From the NCBI GenBank assembly GCA_038199035.1, contig JBBPZM010000047.1, forward strand, positions 1 to 64,000: a DNA stretch of 64,000 nt. The letters run 5' to 3'. The position numbers and the translations under genes were made by a program. Each line of letters starts with the position of its first letter. Position 1 is the stretch's first letter. Shown here piece by piece: positions 54,372 to 64,000 of this stretch. The notes under the pieces are model-generated. The model did not search any database. It had not been told where the DNA came from and saw nothing but the letters and a program-made list of their open reading frames with translations. Source of the DNA: DATAEY01 sp038199035. Lineage in GTDB: Bacteria > Actinomycetota > Thermoleophilia > Solirubrobacterales > Solirubrobacteraceae.

Positions 54372-55538
54372 GTGACCGAGCGTCTCGCCGAGCTGGTCCG
54401 CCGCGCCGGGCGGATGGCCATCGACACCGAGTTCATGTCCGAGCGCCGCTACCAGGCCATGCTCTGCCTGGCCCAGGTCGCGGTTCGCGACGGCGACTCC
54501 GCGGGGGCGGTGACGACGGAGATCATCGACCCGCTGGAGGGCGACGAGCCGGGCCCGCTGGCGAGCGCGCTGGCCGACCCGGCGATCGAGGTGGTGGTCC
54601 ATGCCGGGCGCCAGGACGTGGCCATCCTCAAGCGCAGCTGGTGCACGCCGGTGGTCAACCTCTTCGACACTCAGGTGGCCGCCGGCTTCCTGGGCTACGG
54701 GACCCAGGAGAGCTACAAGTCGCTGGTCAGCCGGGTGCTCGACCTGCCGCTGGCCAGCGCCGAGTCGTTCACCCGCTGGGACCGACGGCCGCTGACCGAG
54801 GAGCAGCTGGTCTACGCGCGCGAGGACGCCCGGCACCTGCTCGAGCTCGGCGAGGAGCTCCAGGATCGCCTGGCCGGCGCGGGACGGCTGGAGTGGGCAC
54901 GCGAGGAGAGCCGCGGGCTCGAGTCCGTCAGCGACGAGCGCGACCCCGCGGTCGTGTTCCAGCGGATTCCTCGGGCCGCGCGGCTCAAGGACCGCCCGCG
55001 GGCGATCGCGCGCGAGCTGGTCGAGTGGCGCGAGGAGACGGCGCGGCGGCTCGATCGCAACGCCGGCTCGGTCCTGCCCGACCACGTGCTCGTCGAGCTG
55101 GCCCGCCAGGCGCCGCGCTCGCGCGGTCAGCTGGCCGACGTCCGGGGGCTTCCCGACGCCACCCTGCACCGTCGCGGCGCCGAGCTGCTGGCGGCCATCG
55201 AGCGCGGGACGCAGCGTCCGCCGCCGCCGGTCGGGCCGAGCGCGCCGCCGCCCGGGGCGGCGGACGCGCCGGTGGCTGCGCTGCTCAGCGCGGTGGTCCG
55301 CCACCGCTCGCTCGAGTCTCGCGTCGCGGCTCAGCTGGTTGCCACCCAGGACGAGCTCACGCTGCTGGCCACCGCGGCCCGCCGCGGCCAGGACCCGCCC
55401 GACCTGCGCGTGCTGGCCGGCTGGCGGCGAGAGCTCGTGGGCGCGGAGCTGCTCGAGCTGCTGGCCGGACGCGGGAGCGTCCGGGTGGACGCGGCGGCGC
55501 GACTGGTCGTCGAGTCGGCCGGTCAGGCGGCCGGGTAG
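54372..55538 (+). CDS. rnd: Ribonuclease D
   Basis: RNase D is a 3'-5' exoribonuclease trimming tRNA precursors. The 388-residue protein has DEDD-family motifs MAIDTEFMSERRY (Exo I), VVHAGRQDVAIL and NLFDTQVAAGFLGYG (Exo II), and EQLVYAREDARHLLEL (Exo III, Y and D), followed by two HRDC domains (about 205-285 and 300-375). GTG 54372 follows TAGATT. Its 3' end overlaps pheA by 16 bp on the other strand. Confidence 0.92.
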   Translation: MTERLAELVRRAGRMAIDTEFMSERRYQAMLCLAQVAVRDGDSAGAVTTEIIDPLEGDEPGPLASALADPAIEVVVHAGRQDVAILKRSWCTPVVNLFDTQVAAGFLGYGTQESYKSLVSRVLDLPLASAESFTRWDRRPLTEEQLVYAREDARHLLELGEELQDRLAGAGRLEWAREESRGLESVSDERDPAVVFQRIPRAARLKDRPRAIARELVEWREETARRLDRNAGSVLPDHVLVELARQAPRSRGQLADVRGLPDATLHRRGAELLAAIERGTQRPPPPVGPSAPPPGAADAPVAALLSAVVRHRSLESRVAAQLVATQDELTLLATAARRGQDPPDLRVLAGWRRELVGAELLELLAGRGSVRVDAAARLVVESAGQAAG

Positions 55539-56356
55539 GAGCCGAGGACGCGCAGCGTCTGGGCGTGGGCGCGCAGGCCCTCCAGCCCCGCGGCCACCGG
55601 CGCGTCCTCCACGTGGCCCTGGAGGTCGGCGAAGAACAGGTAGTGGCCGAGGGCGAGGCGACGCGGCCGCGACTCGATCATCGTCAGGTTCACGCCGCGG
55701 TCGGCCAGCTCGGTGAGGCAGCGCACCAGCCAGCCGGGGACGTCGTCCCCCGCGCCCCAGAAGACGACCGAGGTCTTCCACCGCTCGCCGCCCCCCGGCG
55801 GCGTTCCCCCCGGCGCCAGCCACACGAAGCGCGTGTGGTTGACGGCCTCGTCCTCGACGCCGTCTCGCAGGACCCGGCAGCCGTAGAGCTCGGCTGCCAG
55901 GCGGGTGCCCAAGGCGGCCAGCGGCTCGTCGGCCTCGGCGACGATGCGCACGGCGTCGGCCGTGGAGGGCGCCGGTGTGACCGGCACACGGGCAAGCTCG
56001 GTGCGCAGGAAGCGCGCGCTCTGGGCCGCGGCCTGGGGATGGGAGACGACTGCGCTGATCTCGCCCAGCTCGAGCGGCCGGCGGGCGACCAGCGAGTGTC
56101 GGATTGCGTGCACGGCCTCCCCCACGATCGCCACGTCGTCGGCTTCCCCCGCCAGGGCGTCAAGGGTGGGGTTGACCGAGCCCTCGAGCGAGTTCTCGAT
56201 GGGCACGAGCGCCAGATCGGCCTCGCCGCGGTGGACGGCCATGATCGTGTCGTGGATGGTCGCCATGGGGACGAGCTGCTGGCCGCTGGAGCGCGCGTCG
56301 GCCAGCACCGCCTCGTGGCTGTAGGTCCCCGCCGGACCGAGGAACCCGATCCGCAT
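55523..56356 (-). CDS. pheA: Prephenate dehydratase
   Basis: The enzyme converts prephenate to phenylpyruvate for phenylalanine synthesis. The 277-residue monofunctional form has MRIGFLGPAGTYSHEA, VPIENSLEGSVNPTLD, and the C-terminal ACT domain. The catalytic TRF motif is present (NHTRFVWL), and the Phe-binding ESRP motif (MIESRPRRLALGHYLFF). Feedback inhibition by phenylalanine is expected. Confidence 0.95.
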   Translation of the reverse strand: MRIGFLGPAGTYSHEAVLADARSSGQQLVPMATIHDTIMAVHRGEADLALVPIENSLEGSVNPTLDALAGEADDVAIVGEAVHAIRHSLVARRPLELGEISAVVSHPQAAAQSARFLRTELARVPVTPAPSTADAVRIVAEADEPLAALGTRLAAELYGCRVLRDGVEDEAVNHTRFVWLAPGGTPPGGGERWKTSVVFWGAGDDVPGWLVRCLTELADRGVNLTMIESRPRRLALGHYLFFADLQGHVEDAPVAAGLEGLRAHAQTLRVLGSYPAA

Positions 56357-56421
56357 GCTCCGACCTGCCTAGCCGCCCGCCCGGCGGATCCGAGCGCAGC
56401 ACGGACTCACCGGACAAACCA

Positions 56422-56943
56422 CTACTGCGCGGCGGCCGCCGGCTGGTCGCCGCCGTCGAGCGCTAGCTGGATGGCCTGAGCCTCCTCGGGCGAGAGCTCG
56501 AGCTCGGGCTGTCCCCCGTGGACCTGCTTGGCGTAGAGCCGGGCCTGCTCGCGGTGGTGGATCGAGGAGAGCACGACCCCCGAGTGGGAGGCGTCGAGTA
56601 GGGCGATCGACGTGGACTGGCGGCCAGACATCTCGTTGTAGGCGTCGTAGCGGACCAGCGAGCGGTAGGCGATCGCGCCGTCGAGGCGCTGCTCGGCGTC
56701 GCCGAGCCGGCCGTGCAGCTCGGTCGAGGCCTGGGCCATCTCGGCCCGCAGGCGCTCGAAGTCCTCCTGGAGGGCGGCGGCGTGGGCCACCAGGTCGCGC
56801 GAGCCGTCCCCGAGCACCGCGCGCTGGGCGGCGCGCAGCCGGCGCAGGCGCAGCGCCAGCGTCAGCGCGAGCAGAAGGGCGATGACGGCGACGGCGGCTG
56901 CGGCCAGGGCGACCAGCCCGGGGGTCGACGACAGCTCCTGCAC
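56422..56943 (-). CDS. DUF4446 family membrane protein
   Basis: The 173-residue protein has an N-terminal helix (about 9-33), a coiled-coil segment (about 52-85, LVAHAAALQEDFERLRAEMAQ) and the family core VRYDAYNEMSGRQSTSIALLDASHSGVVLSSIHHREQARLYAK split across strands. DUF4446 has no assigned function; homologues often sit near parB or origin genes. GTG 56943 follows TATCCT by 7 nt. Confidence 0.87.
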   Translation of the reverse strand: MQELSSTPGLVALAAAAVAVIALLLALTLALRLRRLRAAQRAVLGDGSRDLVAHAAALQEDFERLRAEMAQASTELHGRLGDAEQRLDGAIAYRSLVRYDAYNEMSGRQSTSIALLDASHSGVVLSSIHHREQARLYAKQVHGGQPELELSPEEAQAIQLALDGGDQPAAAAQ

Positions 56944-56950
56944 CGCCGCA

Positions 56951-56956
56951 AGGATA
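56951..56956 (-). promoter_or_regulatory. -10 element TATCCT of the DUF4446 gene, leaderless spacing
   Basis: On the minus strand TATCCT is followed by 7 nt and GTG 56943. Confidence 0.5.
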
Positions 56957-57042
56957 GGGGCAGCCGCCGATGCACGAGCGAGCCGGACTCGGGTCCGATC
57001 GCGTCCGGGCGCGGCCGCGCCCGCACCCGCGCCGGGGCGCGC

Positions 57043-58140
57043 TCAGCCCCGGGTGAACAGCGCCGGGTAGGACTGCTTGTTGTTGTCGGTCATCTGCTCG
57101 CCGGGCACCGGCTCGACCGACACTGTGATCGTGACGGGGACGCCGATCGGCGGCGCCTGGGTAAGGGGGACGTCGACCGCGGCCTCGCTGCCCTTGGTCG
57201 TCTGGGGGACCGTCGCCTGCGCGGTGACCGGTGGGCCGGAGCCCTCGATCGAGAGCTTGACCACGACGCCCGTCTCGTCGTTCTCGCCCTGGTTCTGGAG
57301 GGTGACGTTGAACGTCAGATTGGAGCCGGCGGGGATGCGGTTGGCCGTCCCGGTGTCGAGCGTCGTGCCGTTGACGCTGACCGAGGTGAGCGCGTGCCCG
57401 TGGGAGCCCGGGGCGACCGGGCCGCCGCGGTTGGAGGCCGTGACGGTCCCGCCCAGCGCCTTGGCCACCTGGTTGCGGTCGAGCCAGGCGATGCTCGGGA
57501 AGAAGTTGGTGTCGGGCACCGTCACCCCCTCCACCCCCGCGTCGGCGAGCGCCTTCCTCATGGCCGGCGCGACCCGGTACTTGTAGAGCAGGTCGGACGC
57601 GTAGAAGAGCTGCATCTGCCCGGTGATCTGGATGATCGCCTGCTGGCCGGTGTCCCCGGTGGCCTTGGCGTTGGGCAGCTTCTGGGCGATCTTGGTCAGG
57701 GCGTCGCGGCGCATCTCGAGCACCAGCGCCAGCACGCCCTGGGCGGGGCGCATCTCGCTGGGCGGGTCCAGGCGCCCAGCGCGCTTGACCAGGTCCTGCG
57801 AGACGACCCGCAGCTGGTTGACCTGGGTCTCGATGTTGAGCGAGTTGTCGCTGGTGCCGGAGCCCGAGAGCGCCCCGAAGAACTGCTGGCCAACGTCGCG
57901 GTCGGACTCCTGGATCAGCGAGCGAACGTTGCGGTTGTAGTCGCGCAGGCTGCCCTTCTTGGCGCTGTTGACGCAGCCCTTGATGCCGAAGATGAGCACG
58001 ATGGCCACCAGGAGCAGCCCGCCGACGAGCACGCCCTGGCGAACGCGTACGGTTTGGGAGTCTGCGGCGACGCCCCCACCGGCCGGACGGCGCGGGTGGG
58101 GACTGCGGCGGGGCTGGTCACCCTCCTCGAAGAACGACAA
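57043..58140 (-). CDS. Membrane-anchored protein with CARDB-like C-terminal domain
   Basis: From TTG 58140 (AAGGAG 8 nt upstream) the product is 365 residues, with a polar N-terminus, one membrane helix (about 36-52, VLVGGLLLVAIVLIFGIKG), a long helical outside region (55-215) and a beta-sandwich-like end (VSVNGTTLDTG, LTFNVTLQNQGENDETGVVVKLSI). The end resembles CARDB adhesion-like domains. I do not recognise the helical part. It is divergent from the kinase gene with 137 bp between them. Confidence 0.8.
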   Translation of the reverse strand: MSFFEEGDQPRRSPHPRRPAGGGVAADSQTVRVRQGVLVGGLLLVAIVLIFGIKGCVNSAKKGSLRDYNRNVRSLIQESDRDVGQQFFGALSGSGTSDNSLNIETQVNQLRVVSQDLVKRAGRLDPPSEMRPAQGVLALVLEMRRDALTKIAQKLPNAKATGDTGQQAIIQITGQMQLFYASDLLYKYRVAPAMRKALADAGVEGVTVPDTNFFPSIAWLDRNQVAKALGGTVTASNRGGPVAPGSHGHALTSVSVNGTTLDTGTANRIPAGSNLTFNVTLQNQGENDETGVVVKLSIEGSGPPVTAQATVPQTTKGSEAAVDVPLTQAPPIGVPVTITVSVEPVPGEQMTDNNKQSYPALFTRG

Positions 58141-58277
58141 TGCACTCGCTCCTTGGCAAGGCCTTTGGAAAGGTGGCCGGCGTCCAAGTATGCCGTGAGG
58201 CACGGCAGCGCGGCCGTCGGAGAGGTTCGACGCCGGCGGCAGGGAGCCTCCCCGACACGTAGAACACGGACTTCGCG

Positions 58278-60080
<1,803 letters not shown>

Positions 60081-60146
60081 ACCCCGCCCCGCGCTCGCTG
60101 CCAACTTCCGCGCCCCCGCGCACACGCTGCCTGCGGAACACTCATC

Positions 60147-60152
60147 TAGCAT
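60147..60152 (+). promoter_or_regulatory. -10 element TAGCAT upstream of fhaA
   Basis: TAGCAT lies 30 bp before ATG 60183, inside the 102-bp gap after the kinase gene. Confidence 0.4.
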
Positions 60153-60159
60153 GGCCGTC

Positions 60160-60177
60160 ACGCGCCGGCCGGCGCGT
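60160..60177. promoter_or_regulatory. 18-bp perfect palindrome before fhaA
   Basis: ACGCGCCGGCCGGCGCGT is a perfect palindrome beginning near the expected transcription start from TAGCAT and ending 5 bp before the ATG. It could be an operator or a 5' hairpin that hides the ribosome site. Confidence 0.5.
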
Positions 60178-60182
60178 CCCTG

Positions 60183-60935
60183 ATGAGCGTGTTGAAGAGC
60201 TTGGAGACAAAGATCGCCGGCCTCGTCGAGGGGGCGTTCGGGCGCGCGTTCCGCTCCGAGCTGCGCCCGGTGGAGATCGCACGCAAGCTCGCCCGCGAGA
60301 TGGAGGAGCATCAGACGGTCTCGGTCTCGCGCACCTACGTGCCCAACGAGTACTCGGTCTACGTCTCGCCCGACGATCGCGGGCGCTTTGCCGACTACGA
60401 GGACGCGCTGGTGGGCGAGCTCGAGGGCTACCTGCTCGAGCACGCTCGGCTCGAGAAGCTGGCCCTGCTCTCGCGGCCCGAGGTCTCCTTCAACACCGAC
60501 GACCGCCTGTCGCTGGGCGAGTTCGGCATCCAGGCCCGCCTGGTGCGCCCGGCCTCGGACCCGCGGGCCGAGCCCGAGCAGGGCGAGACCGGCCACACCA
60601 TGATCTACAGCGCCCAGCGCCTGCGCGAGGCGGGGCAGGCACCGCGCGGCTCCACCGACAAGGCCCTGGTCGTCTTCGGCGGCCAGCGCATGGTCGTCGG
60701 GCGCACCGGCGCGGTGCTGGGGCGCAGCCGCGACTGCGACATCGTCATCGACGACAGCAACGTCTCGCGCCGCCACGCGGAGATCCGCCCGGGCGACGAG
60801 GGCTGGGCCATCGCCGACCTGGGCTCGACCAACGGCGTGACCGTGAACGGGCGCTCGATCCGGGGGACGGCGCCGCTGCGCGGCGGCGAGCGCATCGAGC
60901 TGGGGACCGCCAAGGTCCGCTTCGAGCTGGAGTAG
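60183..60935 (+). CDS. fhaA: FhaA-type protein (DUF3662 and FHA domains)
   Basis: The 250-residue cytoplasmic protein has the N-terminal DUF3662 domain (LETKIAGLVEGAFGRAFRSELRPVEIARKL) and a C-terminal FHA domain (about 165-250) with VLGRSRDCDIVIDDSNVSRRHAEI and ADLGSTNGVTVNG. FHA domains bind phosphothreonine; in mycobacteria FhaA binds phosphorylated MviN and limits peptidoglycan export. The linker is shorter than in mycobacteria. Confidence 0.93.
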   Translation: MSVLKSLETKIAGLVEGAFGRAFRSELRPVEIARKLAREMEEHQTVSVSRTYVPNEYSVYVSPDDRGRFADYEDALVGELEGYLLEHARLEKLALLSRPEVSFNTDDRLSLGEFGIQARLVRPASDPRAEPEQGETGHTMIYSAQRLREAGQAPRGSTDKALVVFGGQRMVVGRTGAVLGRSRDCDIVIDDSNVSRRHAEIRPGDEGWAIADLGSTNGVTVNGRSIRGTAPLRGGERIELGTAKVRFELE

Positions 60936-61027
60936 ACGTGCCCCTCTCGCCACGCCCGGAATCGAGCCGTCAGGCAACCCGACCGCATGCGGTCGAGGCC
61001 GACCCCCGCCGGGGAAGGAGGGAGTAG

Positions 61028-61507
61028 GTGCTGGAGCCCGTCTCGGTCGCGCTCAAGATCGGCTTCCTGCTCGTGCTCTACCTCTTCCTGCTGTGGGTGG
61101 CGCGCAGCACCCTCAAGGACCTGCGGCGCGGGCCGGCGCCTGCCTCGCTGTCCTCCGACGCCACCGGCATGCACAGCGCCGCCGCCGGGCTGAGCCCCGA
61201 CCCCCTCGACGGCGTTGACCCGCGCCTGCGCGTCGAGCAGGCCATGGGCATGCGCTCGGGCGACGAGTACGAGCTGGCCCACGGCGCCACGCTCGGCCGG
61301 GGCACCGCCGCTGACATCCGCCTCGAGGACCCGTTCGCCTCGTCGCGACACTGCCGCATCCAGCGCCAGGGCGAGCTGCTGGTCATCGAGGACCTCGGGT
61401 CGACCAACGGCACCTACCTCAACGGCGAGCCGCTCTCCGGCCCGCAGCCGCTCCACCCGGGCGACCGCATCCGCATCGGCGACAACGAGTTCTCCTACGT
61501 ACAGTGA
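61028..61507 (+). CDS. fhaB: FhaB-type FHA-domain membrane protein
   Basis: The 159-residue protein has one N-terminal membrane helix (about 9-25, LKIGFLLVLYLFLLWVA) and a C-terminal FHA domain with TLGRGTAADIRLEDPFASSRHCRI and DLGSTNGTYLNG. It corresponds to FhaB/FipA, which links kinase signals to division. It starts with GTG; GGAGGGAG lies just upstream. The stop overlaps the pstP GTG. Confidence 0.93.
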   Translation: MLEPVSVALKIGFLLVLYLFLLWVARSTLKDLRRGPAPASLSSDATGMHSAAAGLSPDPLDGVDPRLRVEQAMGMRSGDEYELAHGATLGRGTAADIRLEDPFASSRHCRIQRQGELLVIEDLGSTNGTYLNGEPLSGPQPLHPGDRIRIGDNEFSYVQ

Positions 61508-62793
61508 CCGTCCTGCGCGTCGCCGTCAGGTTCGCCAAGTCAGACACCGGCCTCCAGCGCCGGGGCAACGAGGACTCCTTCTTCGAGCGTGCCCCGGTGT
61601 TCGCGGTGGCCGACGGCATGGGCGGGGCGCGGGCCGGTGAGGTGGCCTCGCGGATGGTCGTGGAGGCGCTGGCGGCCGGACTGCCCGATGGCGGCAGCCC
61701 CGAGGAGCGCCTGGCCGAGCGCGCGCGAGAGGCCAACCGCGCGATCCACGAGCTCGCCCAATCCGATCCCAGCCGGACGGGCATGGGGACGACGCTGACC
61801 GCGGCCTACGTGGGCGAGGATCTCGTGTCGATCGCCCACGTGGGCGACTCGCGCGCCTATCGGGTGCGCGAGGGCCAGCTCGAGCTCCTGACTCGCGACC
61901 ACTCGCTGGTCGGCGAGCTGGTGCGTCGGGGCAAGCTCACCGAGGCCGAGGCCGAGGACCATCCACAGCGCTCGGTCATCACCCGTGCCCTGGGCCCGGA
62001 GCCTGACGTCGAGGTGGACACGTGGAGCTACCCCGCGCAGGCCGGCGACCTCTTCCTGCTCTGCAGCGACGGGCTGACCTCGATGGTCGACGAGCGCGCC
62101 ATCGCCCACGTCCTGCGCGACGCCGGGGACCTCGCCCGCGCCGGCCAGGCGCTGATCGACGAGGCCAACCGGCGCGGCGGGCGCGACAACATCACGGTGA
62201 TCCTCTTCCGCCTCGAGGAGGTCGACGGCCTGGCCGGCGCGAGCACCGGGACGGCGGTCGACCAGCCGACCGAGGTCGGCATGAGCGCGGTCACCCCCGA
62301 GCAGGTCGCGGCGGCCTCGGGCGGCGCAGCGGCGCCGGCGACCGACGCGTCGGTCCCGCCCGTGCCGGTCACCCCGCCCGCCATGCGCACGGCCCCCCCA
62401 CGCAGCGCCCCCGCTCCCGCCGCCGGCGCACGCGAGCCGCGGCGCGAGGGCGCGCGCAGGCGGGGAGGCGGGGCACGCTCCGGGGCGGGATGGCTGGCCC
62501 CGGTCATCGTCGTCGTACTCCTCGTCGCGGTGATCGCCGCCGGGGCGTGGATCGCCTCGCGCGCCGTTTACTTCGTGGGCACCGACGGGCAGGGCTTCGT
62601 GGCCGTCTTCCAGGGGCTGCCCTACGAGGGGCCGGCCGGCCTGCGCCTCTACGACGAGGCCTACGTCTCCGGCGTGCCCGCGACCGAGCTGCCGCCCGCC
62701 CGGCGGCGCGGGCTGCTCGACCACCAGCTGCGCTCCCAGAACGACGCCCGCGACCTCGTGCGCAAGCTCGAGCTCGGAGAGGTGGGGGGATGA
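61504..62793 (+). CDS. pstP: PP2C-family Ser/Thr phosphatase PstP
   Basis: The 429-residue phosphatase reverses kinase action. It has the PP2C motifs RRGNEDSFFE, VADGMGGARAGE, GTTLTAAYV, IAHVGDSRAYR, LTRDHS, LCSDGLTSMVDE and DNITVILFRLE with the metal aspartates, a Pro/Ala linker, one membrane helix (about 334-355) and a short external domain (GTDGQGFVAVFQGLPYEG). GTG 61504 and the terminal ATGA overlap couple it to fhaB and ftsW/rodA. Confidence 0.94.
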   Translation: MTVLRVAVRFAKSDTGLQRRGNEDSFFERAPVFAVADGMGGARAGEVASRMVVEALAAGLPDGGSPEERLAERAREANRAIHELAQSDPSRTGMGTTLTAAYVGEDLVSIAHVGDSRAYRVREGQLELLTRDHSLVGELVRRGKLTEAEAEDHPQRSVITRALGPEPDVEVDTWSYPAQAGDLFLLCSDGLTSMVDERAIAHVLRDAGDLARAGQALIDEANRRGGRDNITVILFRLEEVDGLAGASTGTAVDQPTEVGMSAVTPEQVAAASGGAAAPATDASVPPVPVTPPAMRTAPPRSAPAPAAGAREPRREGARRRGGGARSGAGWLAPVIVVVLLVAVIAAGAWIASRAVYFVGTDGQGFVAVFQGLPYEGPAGLRLYDEAYVSGVPATELPPARRRGLLDHQLRSQNDARDLVRKLELGEVGG

Positions 62794-64000
62794 GCGCGCG
62801 CAACCGCGAGCTGCTGGGGCTGATCCCCGCGTCGCTGCTGCTGACCGCGGGCTTCGCCGCCGTGTTCATCCAGCGCTCGGCCCAGCTCTCCAACGTCTCG
62901 CTCACCTACGGCGGGGTGTTCCTCGCGCTCTGCCTGGCGGCCCACATCTTCCTGCGCGTCACCCTGCCCCACGCCGACCCTTACCTGTTCCCGCTCGTCG
63001 CGCTGCTGGCCTCGTTCGGCATCGTGATGATCTACCGCATCGACGAGAGGCTGGCCCGCGACCAGGCCGAGTGGTTCGTCGTGGGGCTGATCCTCTTCTG
63101 CGTGACGATCGCCTTCCTGCGCGACTACCGCGTGCTGGAGCGCTACCGCTACCTGATCGCCCTGACCGGGATCGGGCTGCTCGTCCTGCCCCGCCTCCCG
63201 GTGATCGGCGGGACGACCAACGGCGCCTACCTCAGCGTGCACCTCGGGCCGGTGTCCTTCCAGCCGGCCGAATTCGCCAAGCTGGCCATCGTCGTCTTCC
63301 TGGCCTCCTACCTGCGCGACACCCGGCAGGTGCTGGTCATCGGGGCCCGGCGCTTCATGGGCCTCACCTTCCCGCCGCTCAAGCACCTCGGGCCGCTGCT
63401 TGTCGTGTGGGGCGCGGCCATGCTCATGCTGGTCTTCATCCGCGACCTGGGGTCCTCGCTGATGTTCTTCGGCGCCTTCCTCGCGCTGATCTACGTGGCC
63501 ACCAACCGGCTGTCGTTCGTGGTCGTGGGGCTCGGCCTGTTCGCCGTGGGGGCCTGGTTCCTCGGCACCCACACCCCACACGTCGCGGGCCGGGTGGACG
63601 CCTGGCTGCATCCCTTCGACCCCCACCTCTACAACGCGGTCGGCGGCTCCTACCAGGTGGCCCAGGGGCTGTTCGCCCAGGCCGACGGCGGCCTGCTGGG
63701 GCAGGGCTTCGGGCAGGCGCTGCTCAACCTGCCGGGCGGCGGGCGCATCCTCCCGGCCGCCCAGACCGACCTCATCTACGCCCTCATCACCAACGAGCTG
63801 GGGCTGGCCGGGGCCGCCGGCGTGGTGCTCGTCTACCTGCTGGTCGTGCAGCGCGGCTTCAAGATCGCGATGCTGGCCCGCGACTCCTTCTCCACGCTGC
63901 TGGCCACCGGACTGACCTCGGTCATCGCCCTCCAGGTCTTCGTCATCGTCGGCGGCGTGACCAAGGTCATCCCGCTCACCGGCGTGACGCTGCCGTTCAT
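62790..64000 (+). CDS. FtsW/RodA/SpoVE family glycosyltransferase, N-terminal part
   Basis: These SEDS proteins polymerise peptidoglycan glycan strands. The window holds the first 403 residues; the end is missing. Visible are about nine helices, QPAEFAKLAIVVFLASYL (first SEDS motif), FIRDLGSSLMFFGAFLAL with the catalytic Asp, GSYQVAQGLFAQADGGLLGQGFG and QTDLIYALITNELG. A penicillin-binding protein and PknB-type kinase are expected just downstream. Division versus elongation type is not certain. Confidence 0.94.
   Translation, partial: MSARNRELLGLIPASLLLTAGFAAVFIQRSAQLSNVSLTYGGVFLALCLAAHIFLRVTLPHADPYLFPLVALLASFGIVMIYRIDERLARDQAEWFVVGLILFCVTIAFLRDYRVLERYRYLIALTGIGLLVLPRLPVIGGTTNGAYLSVHLGPVSFQPAEFAKLAIVVFLASYLRDTRQVLVIGARRFMGLTFPPLKHLGPLLVVWGAAMLMLVFIRDLGSSLMFFGAFLALIYVATNRLSFVVVGLGLFAVGAWFLGTHTPHVAGRVDAWLHPFDPHLYNAVGGSYQVAQGLFAQADGGLLGQGFGQALLNLPGGGRILPAAQTDLIYALITNELGLAGAAGVVLVYLLVVQRGFKIAMLARDSFSTLLATGLTSVIALQVFVIVGGVTKVIPLTGVTLPF

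Overview
The window is chromosomal DNA of very high GC content with actinobacterial features: GTG and TTG starts are common, the ribosomal-protein genes run rpsF-ssb-rpsR-rplI, a protein-phosphorylation cluster (kinase, FhaA, FhaB, PstP, FtsW/RodA) is present, a menaquinol-cytochrome c reductase has a fused cytochrome b/c subunit, and many -10 hexamers sit 6-8 nt before the start codon, as in leaderless mRNAs. The long E. coli-type GyrB, the absence of the usual gyrA-DUF3566 neighbourhood and a sigma-28-like promoter suggest a deep-branching actinobacterium such as class Thermoleophilia (Solirubrobacterales). That placement is inference; no rRNA gene is in the window.

Left part (1-7.7 kb): the 3' end of a trehalose-6-phosphate synthase gene, a decayed stretch, then replication and translation genes (rpsF, ssb, rpsR, rplI, dnaB, a DnaC-like loader, purA). 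From 7.7 to 12.5 kb a tightly overlapping minus-strand operon makes a nucleotide-sugar uronic acid (2-epimerase, 6-dehydrogenase, Gfo/Idh oxidoreductase, hexapeptide acyltransferase, membrane protein). From 12.7 to 15.7 kb lie a class IV aminotransferase directly behind tRNA-Lys, a TPR-like protein, tatC and tatA.

From 16.4 to 20.5 kb one minus-strand operon encodes the Rieske protein, cytochrome b, the cytochrome b/c fusion, MenG and a polyprenyl diphosphate synthase, joining menaquinone synthesis to its consumer. From 20.7 to 25.8 kb are heme genes (hemL, hemB, a fused siroheme decarboxylase) with an orphan DNA methyltransferase and two tiny membrane peptides. From 25.9 to 37.9 kb is a mixed region: GNAT protein, ABC exporter, YmdB-like phosphodiesterase, GT-C/GtrA pair, phosphodiesterase, aminotransferase, D-Ala-D-Ala ligase and a bifunctional nuclease.

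From 38 to 53.3 kb is the origin region. Minus strand: tRNA-Ile, parB, parA, rsmG, a LAGLIDADG protein, jag, yidC, yidD, rnpA, rpmH. Plus strand: dnaA, dnaN, recF, dciA, gyrB, gyrA. The strand switch lies between rpmH and dnaA. Downstream of gyrA is a short ORF with an exceptionally long Shine-Dalgarno, then HNH endonuclease, RNase D, pheA, two membrane proteins and the start of the phosphorylation/cell-wall cluster, which runs off the end.

Most notable observations: a DnaC/DnaI-like loader beside dnaB coexists with DciA; imperfect 32-35 bp tandem duplications sit at the dnaB/dnaC junction and inside a nearby gene; a set of leaderless promoters; a tRNA-Lys whose 3' end is one base from a start codon; a split parS-like inverted repeat; and the 14-codon ORF after gyrA.
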